The notes under the pieces are model-generated. The model was not told the DNA's origin. It worked only from the letters and a program-made list of their open reading frames with translations, and searched no databases. From Mojavia pulchra JT2-VF2 (GTDB lineage Bacteria > Cyanobacteriota > Cyanobacteriia > Cyanobacteriales > Nostocaceae), in the NCBI GenBank assembly GCA_019359325.1, contig JAHHHN010000026.1, forward strand, positions 1 through 64,000: 64,000 nt of DNA, in the 5' to 3' direction. Both the position numbers and the translations under genes were made by a program. This document shows, piece after piece, positions 54,877 through 63,427 of this stretch. Numbering within the stretch: position 1 is the stretch's first letter; every line of letters starts with the position of its first letter.

Positions 54877-57800
54877 ATGCAAACAGCAATTATGGAAGGC
54901 TTTCGACTTTCTCCACAACAGGAGCATTTATGGTCGCTACAACAACTTGATAATAAATCGGTATATCGCAGTGATTGTATAATTTCAATTACAGGCAATA
55001 TTGATGTAAAAGGTTTGGAATTAGCTTTACAAAATATTGTTAATCGTCATGAGATACTCCGCACCTGTTTTCGTTCTCTTCCAGGGATGACTATCCCAGT
55101 TCAGGTGATTACAACTAATAAAGTAACTTTCAGTCAAACATATAATCTGAGCGATGTCACTGCTGAGGAACAAGAGGCTAAAATTAAGGCAATTGTTCAA
55201 GATTTGAAATGTTTACCTTTTGATTTAGAAAAGGGTTTAAATTTACAGGCTGCTTTGATTACTCTCTCCTCAGAGAAGCATCTTTTATATCTGGGTTTAC
55301 CTGCTATTTGTGGTGATACTGTCACTCTCCATAATTTAATGCGAGAAATCGCTAGTGCTTACTCAGATAAGCTGGACAGTGAATTATCTGAAGAACCGCT
55401 ACAATATGCAGATTTCTCTGAATGGCAGAACCAAATATTAGAAGCAGAAGAAACGGAGATTGGCAGAAAATATTGGTTACAGCAAAACTTATCTATTATT
55501 GATAATTTAAAACTGCCTTACGAAGTTGATAATTCAAACAAGCATCAGTTTGAACCAAAAGCTATCAATTCACTAATTGATGCTGATTTATTGCAAAAAA
55601 TAGAAATAATAGCTAAAAAATATAATACTCATAATTTTATATTTCTTCTTACCTGCTGGCAAGTCTTACTGTGGCGGCTGCTTGAGAATTCAGAAATTGT
55701 TATTGGTGTAGGCGTAGATGGTAGAAAATATGATGAATTAAAAAATGCATTAGGTTTGTTTGCTAAATATCTACCGCTACATTCTCATTTAGAAGGAAAT
55801 TTAAGTTTTAGCCAAGTTTTACAACAAGTAAATGAATCTACAGAAGAAATCAATAAATGGCAAGAATGCTTTAGTTGGGAGCAAATTAATTCTTCTGCTA
55901 CAAAATTAACTAATTTGCCTTTTGGGTTTGATTTTCAACAAGAATCTGTTATTTGTTATGCGGGGGATGTAAAGTTTTCAATTGAACAGCAGTACACTTG
56001 CATCGAAAGATTTAAAATAAAGCTTTCTTGTCAACAGCAAGCTGAGGCTTTAAATCTAGAATTTTATTATGACTCTAATTTATTCAATGCCGAAAATATT
56101 GAACTTATAGCAGAGAATTTGAATCAGTTAGTAGCCAGCGTTATTAATAATCCAAAAGAGGTAATTAGTAAGCTCAATATTTTAAGCGATCGCACCCTGC
56201 ACCAACTTCTATTCCAGTTTAATCAAACTGAGGCTAATTACCCACAAAATAAGTGCATTCACCAGATATTTGCAGAGCAAGTAAAACGCACACCAAATAA
56301 TGTCGCTGTTGCATTTAACAATCAGCAACTTACCTATGCTGAACTGAATGCGCGCGCAAATCAACTAGCTCATTACTTGCAACGTTTGGGAATAGGTGCA
56401 GAACTATTAGTAGGAATTTGTGTTGAACGTTCCCTAGAAATGCTCATCGGTATTTTGGGTATTCTCAAAGCTGGTGGTGCTTATGTTCCCCTCGATCCTC
56501 ACTATCCCCAAGAGCGTTTAGCTTTCATGCTAGAGGATACTCAAGTATCCATATTATTGACTCAGCAGCATTTACTGGAAATATCCCCCCTCGCCCCCCT
56601 TATCAAGGAGGGTTGGAGGGATCATCCCCACGATGCACAAACCATTTGCTTAGATAAAGATTGGGAAACGATAGCACAAGAAAGTCAGGAAAACCCCCTT
56701 CTCACAGTATCTCCTGAGAACTTAGCTTATGTAATCTACACTTCTGGTTCTACAGGTAAACCCAAAGGAGTTGCGATCGCACATCGTAACCTAGTTCACT
56801 CCACAACTGCACGTATCTCCTACTATAAAGAACCTGTCACTAGCTTTTTATTACTGTCATCCTTTGCATTTGATAGTTCGGTTGCAGGTATTTTCTGGAC
56901 ACTTTGTTGTGGCGGAACTCTACATTTACCAGAAGAAGGCGTACAACGAGAAGTACCTAAACTCGTAGAGTTAATTTCCCAAAATCGTATTTCCCATTTA
57001 TTAAGCCTTCCTTCTCTATATGCTCTAATTTTGCAACAAGCAAAACCAGAACAGTTAAATTCCCTGTGTGCTGTTATAGTTGCAGGCGAAGCTTGTCCAT
57101 CAGAATTGATAGAAAATCACTCTCAATTACAGCCAGAAACATCTCTATTTAACGAGTACGGGCCGACAGAAGCAACCGTTTGGAGTAGTGTATACCATTG
57201 CCATTCTTTAGAAACTGGAACGCAAATATCCATTGGTCGTCCCATAGCCAATACACAAATATATATATTAGACTCTTACTTACATCCAGTTCCTGTTGGT
57301 GTTCCTGGCGAAATTTATATAAGCGGTGAAGGGGTAGCCAGAGGTTATTTAAATCAGCCAGGAATTACATCTGAGAAATTCATTCCCCATCCCTTTAGCC
57401 ACAAACCAGGAATGCGTTTGTATAAAACTGGTGATTTAGCGCGATATCTCAGTGATGGTAATATTGAGTTTTTAGGACGCATTGACAACCAAGTAAAAAT
57501 TCGCGGCTTCCGCATTGAATTAGGAGAGATTGAAGCATTATTAAATCAACATTCTGGAGTGCAAGATACAGTAGTTATTGCGCGTGAAGATGTACCAGGA
57601 AACAAACGCTTAGTTGCTTATGTAGTTCCCCAGCTAAAATCAGCCACTACAGTTAATGAACTACGCAACTTTGCAAAAGATAAACTACCAGAATTTATGC
57701 TTCCATCAGCTGTAGTATTGCTAAAAGAATTACCTCTAAGTCCCAATGGTAAAGTTGATAGAAAGGCGCTACCTGCACCAGAGCAAGTCAGGTCAGATTT

Positions 57801-59247
57801 AATAGGAGAATTTGTTCCTCCTCGCACCCCTGTAGAAGAAAAGCTGACGCAAATTTGGGCTGAAGTTTTAAAAGTTGAGAAAGTTGGCATTTACGACAAC
57901 TTCTTTGAATTGGGTGGACATTCTTTATTAACAACTCAGCTACTTGCCAAAGTTAAAGAAGCTTTTAACTTGGATATATCTTTACGTAGTTTGTTAGAAA
58001 AACCTACTGTAGCAGGTTTAGCAGAAAATATTGATCGAGTTTGTCAAACAGAAGTTGAGCATCCCACGTTGGATCTCAAAGCTGAAACCGTTTTAGACCA
58101 AACAATTTATCCTCAAACTGTTGGTAAGTTTATCCCTGAACCTAAGGCTATTTTATTGACTGGAGCCACAGGCTTTTTAGGAGCATTTTTACTAGCTGAA
58201 CTTCTGCAACAAACCACAGCAGATATTTATTGCTTAGTTCGTTCTGACAAAATTGAGGATGACCATACAAAGCTACAAACTATCCTCGAATCTTATGGAC
58301 TTTGGAACGAAATTTGGAGTTCTCGAATTATTCCCATTGTCGGTGATTTGGCAAAACCACTTTTGGGTTTAGAAACTGAAAAATTTCAACAATTAGCATC
58401 TACCATCGATATTATCTACCATAATGGTGCTTGGGTGCATCATATTTATCCCTACTCTATCCTAAAACCTGCAAACATACTGGGTACACAAGAGATTCTA
58501 AGATTAGCTAGTCAAGTTAAAACTAAACCAGTACATTTTATTTCTAGCTCTGGTGTTGTCGCTGCAAAAGTTGAATCTGGAGTTAAATTAGTTCGAGAAC
58601 AAGATAGTCTGAATGAAAACGAATTTCCTAGTAACGGATATTGTCAAACTAAATGGGTAGCTGAAAAATTAGTACAAACAGCGGCTAAAAGAGGAATCCC
58701 GATCTCTATTTACAGACCATCACGCATATCTGGACATAGCCAAACTGGTGTTTTTAATAGCAATGACTTTCTGTACAAATTGATCATAGGTTGTATGCAA
58801 TTAGGAAGTGCGCCAGATATAGACATTAGAGAAAACATAGTTCCTGTAGATTATGTCAGCAAAGCAATAGTTCATTTATCCAAGCAGGAAGAATCTCTCG
58901 GTAAAACCTTCCACTTAGTACATCCCCAAACTCTGCACACAAATACACTGATTGACCATATTCGCTCGTTGGGTTATGCAATTGAGCAAATTTCTTATGA
59001 CCAATGGCGAGAGAAATTACTCAATATTACACAAGGTTCACTAGAGCATCCTTTATATTCATTAATTCCATTCTTCCCAGCAAGACAAGCTCAAGAAGAC
59101 AATTCAACTTCAGGATTTTTACAGCTTGATAACCAAAACGTTATCAATGGCTTAGTTGGTACTTCAATTACTTGTCCTCCAGTAGACAATCGGTTACTCA
59201 GTGTTTATTTTTCTCATCTGATGAATCTGGGCCTTTTGGCTAAATAA
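54877..59247 (+). CDS. NRPS: interface-A(His-like)-PCP-thioester reductase
   Basis: A 1456-aa terminal synthetase. The N-terminal 430 residues are a second HHxxxDG-less condensation-like domain, with LPAICGDTVTLHNL at the active-site position (near 140). The A domain (YTSGSTGKPKGVAIAHRNLV near 621) gives DSALIAEVWK. This differs from the bacitracin histidine code DSELTAEVCK at three places, so His is the best guess. A PCP (FFELGGHSLLTTQ near 1013) leads to a thioester reductase: GATGFLGAFLLAELLQQ near 1096, an SSSGVV segment, and Tyr/Lys in NGYCQTKWVAE near 1255. It would release the chain as an aldehyde with NADPH. The A2-A3 loop carries translated repeat DNA (SPLAPLIKEGWRDHP). Confidence 0.92.
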   Translation: MQTAIMEGFRLSPQQEHLWSLQQLDNKSVYRSDCIISITGNIDVKGLELALQNIVNRHEILRTCFRSLPGMTIPVQVITTNKVTFSQTYNLSDVTAEEQEAKIKAIVQDLKCLPFDLEKGLNLQAALITLSSEKHLLYLGLPAICGDTVTLHNLMREIASAYSDKLDSELSEEPLQYADFSEWQNQILEAEETEIGRKYWLQQNLSIIDNLKLPYEVDNSNKHQFEPKAINSLIDADLLQKIEIIAKKYNTHNFIFLLTCWQVLLWRLLENSEIVIGVGVDGRKYDELKNALGLFAKYLPLHSHLEGNLSFSQVLQQVNESTEEINKWQECFSWEQINSSATKLTNLPFGFDFQQESVICYAGDVKFSIEQQYTCIERFKIKLSCQQQAEALNLEFYYDSNLFNAENIELIAENLNQLVASVINNPKEVISKLNILSDRTLHQLLFQFNQTEANYPQNKCIHQIFAEQVKRTPNNVAVAFNNQQLTYAELNARANQLAHYLQRLGIGAELLVGICVERSLEMLIGILGILKAGGAYVPLDPHYPQERLAFMLEDTQVSILLTQQHLLEISPLAPLIKEGWRDHPHDAQTICLDKDWETIAQESQENPLLTVSPENLAYVIYTSGSTGKPKGVAIAHRNLVHSTTARISYYKEPVTSFLLLSSFAFDSSVAGIFWTLCCGGTLHLPEEGVQREVPKLVELISQNRISHLLSLPSLYALILQQAKPEQLNSLCAVIVAGEACPSELIENHSQLQPETSLFNEYGPTEATVWSSVYHCHSLETGTQISIGRPIANTQIYILDSYLHPVPVGVPGEIYISGEGVARGYLNQPGITSEKFIPHPFSHKPGMRLYKTGDLARYLSDGNIEFLGRIDNQVKIRGFRIELGEIEALLNQHSGVQDTVVIAREDVPGNKRLVAYVVPQLKSATTVNELRNFAKDKLPEFMLPSAVVLLKELPLSPNGKVDRKALPAPEQVRSDLIGEFVPPRTPVEEKLTQIWAEVLKVEKVGIYDNFFELGGHSLLTTQLLAKVKEAFNLDISLRSLLEKPTVAGLAENIDRVCQTEVEHPTLDLKAETVLDQTIYPQTVGKFIPEPKAILLTGATGFLGAFLLAELLQQTTADIYCLVRSDKIEDDHTKLQTILESYGLWNEIWSSRIIPIVGDLAKPLLGLETEKFQQLASTIDIIYHNGAWVHHIYPYSILKPANILGTQEILRLASQVKTKPVHFISSSGVVAAKVESGVKLVREQDSLNENEFPSNGYCQTKWVAEKLVQTAAKRGIPISIYRPSRISGHSQTGVFNSNDFLYKLIIGCMQLGSAPDIDIRENIVPVDYVSKAIVHLSKQEESLGKTFHLVHPQTLHTNTLIDHIRSLGYAIEQISYDQWREKLLNITQGSLEHPLYSLIPFFPARQAQEDNSTSGFLQLDNQNVINGLVGTSITCPPVDNRLLSVYFSHLMNLGLLAK
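56584..56630 (+). repeat. In-frame CCCCCTTATCAAGGAGGG repeat inside the last A domain
   Basis: A palindromic dispersed repeat (CCCCCCTTATCAAGGAGGG, then TTGGAGGGATC) is translated in frame as PLAPLIKEGWRD. It sits in the same A2-A3 loop that carries a different repeat in the Asp A domain. This repeat type is widespread in cyanobacterial genomes. Confidence 0.75.
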
Positions 59248-59282
59248 TTTAAATTTCGATAATCTTTCAGGAGTAATATTTT

Positions 59283-60032
59283 ATGACTACTACAACTCGT
59301 TATGATGATTATGATGTTCTGGCTCGTATATATAACGAAGATTGGATATCAGGACTTTTCCAAGAAACAATACCAGTTTTAGAGGAATTGTTGTTAAGTC
59401 ATTTAACTAAAGGATCTCATATTCTTGACCTTTGTTGTGGAACTGGACATTTAGCACAACAATTAATAAAAAAAGGTTATAAAATTACAGGAATTGATGG
59501 CTCTGAGCAAATGTTGGGTTATGCTCGTGAGAATGCACCAGAAGCAAAACTTATCCTTGATGATGCTAGATTTTTTAATTTACCAGCAACCTTTGATGCA
59601 GTAGTTTCAACCACTGGTTCTCTAAACTATGTAATGAAACTTGAAGAACTAGAATGCGTATTGAAAAATGTTTATAATGTGCTGGTTGATAATGGGATCT
59701 TCTTATGTCACTTCTTTACAAAAGAAGAATTTCAATCAAATTGGAACGGTAAAATCTCTGGTAATGTAAAAGATGATTACGCCTGGGCTACAAAAAATAT
59801 CTATAATCCAGAAAATCAAATAGGACAGATTTATCTTACTGTATTTTCATTAGTAGATAAAACTTGGCAGCGTTTAGATAAAGTTATTTCAGAAAAATGT
59901 TATGCCAAAGAAGAGGTTATTTCTGCTCTAGAAACTGCTGGATTTAGCGAAATTAGTAGTTATGATGCACATTATGACTTAGGAATATCACAAATGCCTG
60001 GCAGTACATATTTTATTTGCTACAAGCGTTAA
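59283..60032 (+). CDS. Class I SAM-dependent methyltransferase
   Basis: A 249-aa Rossmann-fold methyltransferase. Motif I is HILDLCCGTGHLAQQL (about 43-58), followed by the acidic ITGIDGSEQML and the post-motif block FDAVVSTTGSLNY. The ribosome binding site AGGAG lies 9-10 nt before the start. It is stand-alone, 35 bp after the terminal synthetase, and is probably a tailoring enzyme that methylates a hydroxyl, amine or imidazole of the peptide. The C-terminal half (VFSLVDKTWQRLDKVISEKC) looks like a substrate lid. The substrate cannot be predicted from sequence. Confidence 0.88.
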   Translation: MTTTTRYDDYDVLARIYNEDWISGLFQETIPVLEELLLSHLTKGSHILDLCCGTGHLAQQLIKKGYKITGIDGSEQMLGYARENAPEAKLILDDARFFNLPATFDAVVSTTGSLNYVMKLEELECVLKNVYNVLVDNGIFLCHFFTKEEFQSNWNGKISGNVKDDYAWATKNIYNPENQIGQIYLTVFSLVDKTWQRLDKVISEKCYAKEEVISALETAGFSEISSYDAHYDLGISQMPGSTYFICYKR

Positions 60033-60095
60033 TTATTTAATGAACATAAACAATTAAATAATATAGAAGATTATCAAATTTTAAACCAAAAGTTC

Positions 60096-61550
60096 ATGAA
60101 TGCACAACAAGTTACATTACCTCAAAATTTAGATAACTTAACTAAGCTATTAGCCACAACAGGGCTTACTAACCAGCAACAGAAGTATTTGCGAGATTTT
60201 ATCAATCGCTACAGCGATCGCACAAAAACATCAAAGCAAATTTCCCAAAGTTCTCGGCCATTTTTAGCTGATGATAAGAACTTAGGAGAGTTCAATTTAC
60301 TCTTCAAAGAAATGTATTATCCCATAGTTGCTAATCGTTCTTGCGGTTCTAAAATCTGGGATGTAGATGGTAATGAATATGTAGATGTAATGATGGGGCT
60401 GGGTATCAATCTTTTTGGTCATAACCCATCTTTTATTAAAGATGCTTTAATTACTCAACTGGATAAAGGAATTCAAATTGGGCCTCAATCAGAACTTGTT
60501 GGTGAGGTAGCTGAGTTAGTTTCTCAACTTACTGGGATGGAGCGGGTTTGTTTTAGCAATACAGGTACAGAAGCTGTAATGAGCGCTATCCGCATTGCAA
60601 GAGCAGTTACAGGACGTAACAAAATCGTTATCTTTTCAGGTTCTTATCATGGTCATTTTGATGGCACTTTAATTAAAGCAAATAAGGCAGAAAATAATTA
60701 CTCTGCTCTACCATTAGCACCTGGAGTAATACCAAACTTTGTTAATGATGTTTTGGTGTTAGATTATGGCAATCCTGAATCATTAGAAATCATCAAAACT
60801 CATCAGCAAGAATTAGCAGCAGTTTTGGTAGTTCCTGTACAAACTAGTAGACCTGCTTTACAGCCAAAGGAATTTCTGCACCAGCTACGGGAATTAACAC
60901 AAGCGTTTAATATTGCCTTAATATTTGATGAAATGGTTACAGGCTTTCGCATTCTTCCTGGCGGCGCACAAGCCTATTTTGGTGTAAAAGCTGATATTGC
61001 TACTTATGGAAAAATTGTTGGCGGTGGAATCCCTATTGGGGTGATTGCTGGTAAAAGTAAATATATGGATGCAATTGATGGGGGTATGTGGAATTATGGC
61101 GATGATTCCTACCCCCAAACACAAAAAACATTTTTTGCAGGTACTTTTTGTAAGCATCCCTTAGCAATGACTGCTGCAAAAGCCGTTCTGAAATATCTGC
61201 AAAGTGAAGGCCCATCACTGCATCAAAAGTTGAATGAACGTACAACACAATTTGTTATTGCTTTGAATAATTATTTTGCCGCAGAAGGGCTACCCCTACA
61301 AATGGCAAACTTTGGCTCACTCTTTGGTTCTGCATCCTTAGAACTTTCTGAAGGAAATTCTGCTGCTTCAGTAGCCATGGGTTTATTAAAATATCATCTG
61401 CTTGATAAGGGAGTTCACCTTTTAGGTGTTAGCGGTTATTTATCTACAGCCCATACAGATGAAGATATCAACTACATTCTTCAAGCTGTAAAGGATAGTG
61501 TAGAACAACTAAGGTCTGGAGGTTTTTTACCTCCCCGTGCTTCTGTTTGA
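60096..61550 (+). CDS. Class III (glutamate-semialdehyde-type) aminotransferase
   Basis: A 484-aa PLP enzyme. The first 60 residues are helical; KTSKQISQSSRPFLADDK and GSKIWDVDGNEYVDVMMGLG resemble the AMT domains of microcystin- and mycosubtilin-type synthases. The PLP-binding segments are SNTGTEAVMSAIRIARA, SGSYHGHFDG, FDEMVTGFRI and the lysine loop ATYGKIVGGGIPIG. Two roles fit: amination of the aldehyde released by the reductase domain just upstream (as MxcL does in myxochelin B formation), or beta-amination of a carrier-bound acyl unit. The first is favoured because the reductase would leave an aldehyde. The enzyme class is firm. Confidence 0.88.
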   Translation: MNAQQVTLPQNLDNLTKLLATTGLTNQQQKYLRDFINRYSDRTKTSKQISQSSRPFLADDKNLGEFNLLFKEMYYPIVANRSCGSKIWDVDGNEYVDVMMGLGINLFGHNPSFIKDALITQLDKGIQIGPQSELVGEVAELVSQLTGMERVCFSNTGTEAVMSAIRIARAVTGRNKIVIFSGSYHGHFDGTLIKANKAENNYSALPLAPGVIPNFVNDVLVLDYGNPESLEIIKTHQQELAAVLVVPVQTSRPALQPKEFLHQLRELTQAFNIALIFDEMVTGFRILPGGAQAYFGVKADIATYGKIVGGGIPIGVIAGKSKYMDAIDGGMWNYGDDSYPQTQKTFFAGTFCKHPLAMTAAKAVLKYLQSEGPSLHQKLNERTTQFVIALNNYFAAEGLPLQMANFGSLFGSASLELSEGNSAASVAMGLLKYHLLDKGVHLLGVSGYLSTAHTDEDINYILQAVKDSVEQLRSGGFLPPRASV

Positions 61551-61578
61551 AATTTTAGTTCACTAATAGGAAATAAAA

Positions 61579-61803
61579 ATGAACCAAACAACTTCAGAAG
61601 ATACAACAATTTATAAAGTTGTAGTCAATGATGAGGAACAATATTCTATTTGGCCTGTTGAGCGAGAAAATGCTCTAGGCTGGAAAGATGCAGGTAAAAC
61701 TGGACTCAAATCAGAATGCCTGGAATACATTAAGGAAGTTTGGACTGATATGAGACCCCTAAGCTTGCGAAAGAAAATGGAAGAATTATCTAGTAAAAAT
61801 TAA
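61579..61803 (+). CDS. MbtH-like NRPS accessory protein
   Basis: A 74-aa protein with all family hallmarks: [20 protein letters not shown], three tryptophans, [20 protein letters not shown] and SLRKK at the end. MbtH proteins bind adenylation domains and help them fold or activate. A single copy in the cluster probably serves several A domains. GGAAATAAAA precedes the start. Confidence 0.96.
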   Translation: MNQTTSEDTTIYKVVVNDEEQYSIWPVERENALGWKDAGKTGLKSECLEYIKEVWTDMRPLSLRKKMEELSSKN

Positions 61804-61829
61804 TACTTAAATTACTCTGAGATTGCTAT

Positions 61830-61856
61830 TTGTAGAGAGGTTGAACTTCTCTACAA
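61830..61856. repeat. TTGTAGAGA/TCTCTACAA palindromic element
   Basis: Perfect 9-bp arms (61830-61838 and 61848-61856) around a 9-nt loop. This resembles the TTGTAGAGACGTTGC-type palindromes scattered in Nostoc-type genomes. It could form an RNA hairpin between the MbtH and thioesterase genes but lacks a T-run. Confidence 0.55.
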
Positions 61857-61920
61857 TAATTTTATTTGTGAAAAATAAAGAACAAGGCAAAATGTAGTTT
61901 AAGAGCCAATTTAACTTGTG

Positions 61921-62688
61921 ATGACGACAAACATATCAAATCTTAACTCTTGGATAATTTGCCACAAGCCTAACCCTCAAGCACATCTGCGTTTATTTTG
62001 TTTTCCTTATGCAGGCGGTAGTTCTTTAATTTTTCGCACTTGGTCAAACTATCTACCACCATCTGTAGAAGTTTGTGCAATCGAAATCCCCGGTCGAGGA
62101 AGACAAATAAAGTTACCACCATATAATAAAATAGATTCGCTTGTAGATGCGATCGCCTCCAATATCCACCCATATTTAGATAAACCATTCGCCTTCTTTG
62201 GTCACAGCATGGGTGGCTTGGTCAGCTTTGAGTTAGCGCGTCTACTCCGCAAAAATTATGGTATTCTCCCAGTTCACCTGTTTGTATCTGGTCGTCGCGC
62301 CCCACAAATTCCCGATGCAGATCCACCCATTCACAATCTCCCCGAATCTGCTTTCATAAAAGAACTACGCCATCTCAACGGTACACCAAAAGCAGTATTA
62401 GAAAATGTTGAATTGATGCAGCTATTTGTGCCGATACTAAGGGCAGATTTTGCAGTTTTGGAAACTTATGTTTATACTCCTGAACCGCCTTTAAATTGTC
62501 CTATCACTGTTTTTGGCGGATTACAAGATTCAGAAGTTGGTTGTGACGAATTGCAAGCATGGCAAGAGCAAACAAAGGCTGCTTTTTCTTTAAATATGTT
62601 TCCAGGCGATCACTTTTTTCTACATTCTGCCCAGTCTCTTTTATTAGAAAAATTGGCTAAATATTTACCGTATCAGTTGCCAGCATAA
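61921..62688 (+). CDS. Type II thioesterase
   Basis: A 255-aa alpha/beta hydrolase of the GrsT/RifR type that removes wrong or stalled acyl groups from carrier proteins. The nucleophile Ser is in FFGHSMGGLVSFELA (near 97). The acid is in the GGLQDSEVG region and the catalytic His in PGDHFFLHSAQ. It begins LRLFCFPYAGGSSLIFRTW, as usual. A GTG three bases earlier (61918) is an alternative start. It is separated from MbtH by a palindromic repeat but lies in line with the cluster, so an editing role for this assembly line is likely. Confidence 0.93.
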   Translation: MTTNISNLNSWIICHKPNPQAHLRLFCFPYAGGSSLIFRTWSNYLPPSVEVCAIEIPGRGRQIKLPPYNKIDSLVDAIASNIHPYLDKPFAFFGHSMGGLVSFELARLLRKNYGILPVHLFVSGRRAPQIPDADPPIHNLPESAFIKELRHLNGTPKAVLENVELMQLFVPILRADFAVLETYVYTPEPPLNCPITVFGGLQDSEVGCDELQAWQEQTKAAFSLNMFPGDHFFLHSAQSLLLEKLAKYLPYQLPA

Positions 62689-62725
62689 CTTTTGGATTTA
62701 AAATCAAATACTATAAATAAGGTGA

Positions 62726-63427
62726 ATGGCTAACCGACTAAGCAAAACTTTTATTACTAACTCAGAATCGTTTACTCCTGACCCAATTTTATCAATACAA
62801 GGCTTAGGTAGAAAAATCCAAAATCAATGGTTGTGGCGAAATCTAAACTTTGAATTGCTATCGGGAGAACGCGTTGCTGTAGTTGGCGCTTCCGGTTCTG
62901 GTAAAAGTCAGCTACTAAGAGCGATCGCCAATCTTGATCCAATACAAGAAGGTTACATCTTTTTTCAAGGAAAATCTATTGATTCTTCTTACACACCACA
63001 ATATCGTTCTCAAGTTGTCTATCTCCATCAGCGCCCTGCACTTTGGGAAGGAACTGTAGAAGATAACCTCAAGCAAGTTTATCGTTTAGCAGCCCATCGT
63101 CAACAAGTTTATAATCGCCAACTAATTCTTAATTATTTACAACTTTTACATAAACCTGCTGATTTTTTACAACGTCCTGTAAGCGCAATTTCTGGTGGTG
63201 AGGCTCAAATTGTGGCTTTTCTGCGCGCTTTGCAACTTTCTCCTTTAGTATTATTACTTGATGAACCTACCGCTTCCTTAGATGTCGCAACAGCTAATAG
63301 TTTAGAAGCTTTGGTTGCAGTTTGGCAAAAAGAAGACCCCCAACGAGCATATCTCTGGACAAGTCACGATTCAGCACAATTGCAGCGCATTACCCATCGT
63401 CAAATTAATTTAAAAATACAAGAATAA
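62726..63427 (+). CDS. FetA/YbbL-like ABC ATP-binding protein
   Basis: A 233-aa ATPase. Walker A is GASGSGKSQLL (Gln in place of the usual Thr), signature ISGGEAQIVAFLRAL, Walker B LLLLDEPTASLD, and switch His in LWTSHDSAQL. GLGRKIQNQWLWRNLNFELL forms the family's first strands. AAGGTGA precedes the start. Its stop overlaps the next start (TAATG), and that gene is a FetB/YbbM permease. The E. coli FetAB pair lowers free cellular iron, which would fit a siderophore neighbourhood, but a different role is possible. Confidence 0.85.
   Translation: MANRLSKTFITNSESFTPDPILSIQGLGRKIQNQWLWRNLNFELLSGERVAVVGASGSGKSQLLRAIANLDPIQEGYIFFQGKSIDSSYTPQYRSQVVYLHQRPALWEGTVEDNLKQVYRLAAHRQQVYNRQLILNYLQLLHKPADFLQRPVSAISGGEAQIVAFLRALQLSPLVLLLDEPTASLDVATANSLEALVAVWQKEDPQRAYLWTSHDSAQLQRITHRQINLKIQE

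Noticed and set aside
61830-61856. Hairpin after MbtH considered as a terminator
   Set aside because: It is followed by ATAATTTTA and no T-run, and the thioesterase gene continues the cluster on the same strand. It fits a dispersed palindrome better.
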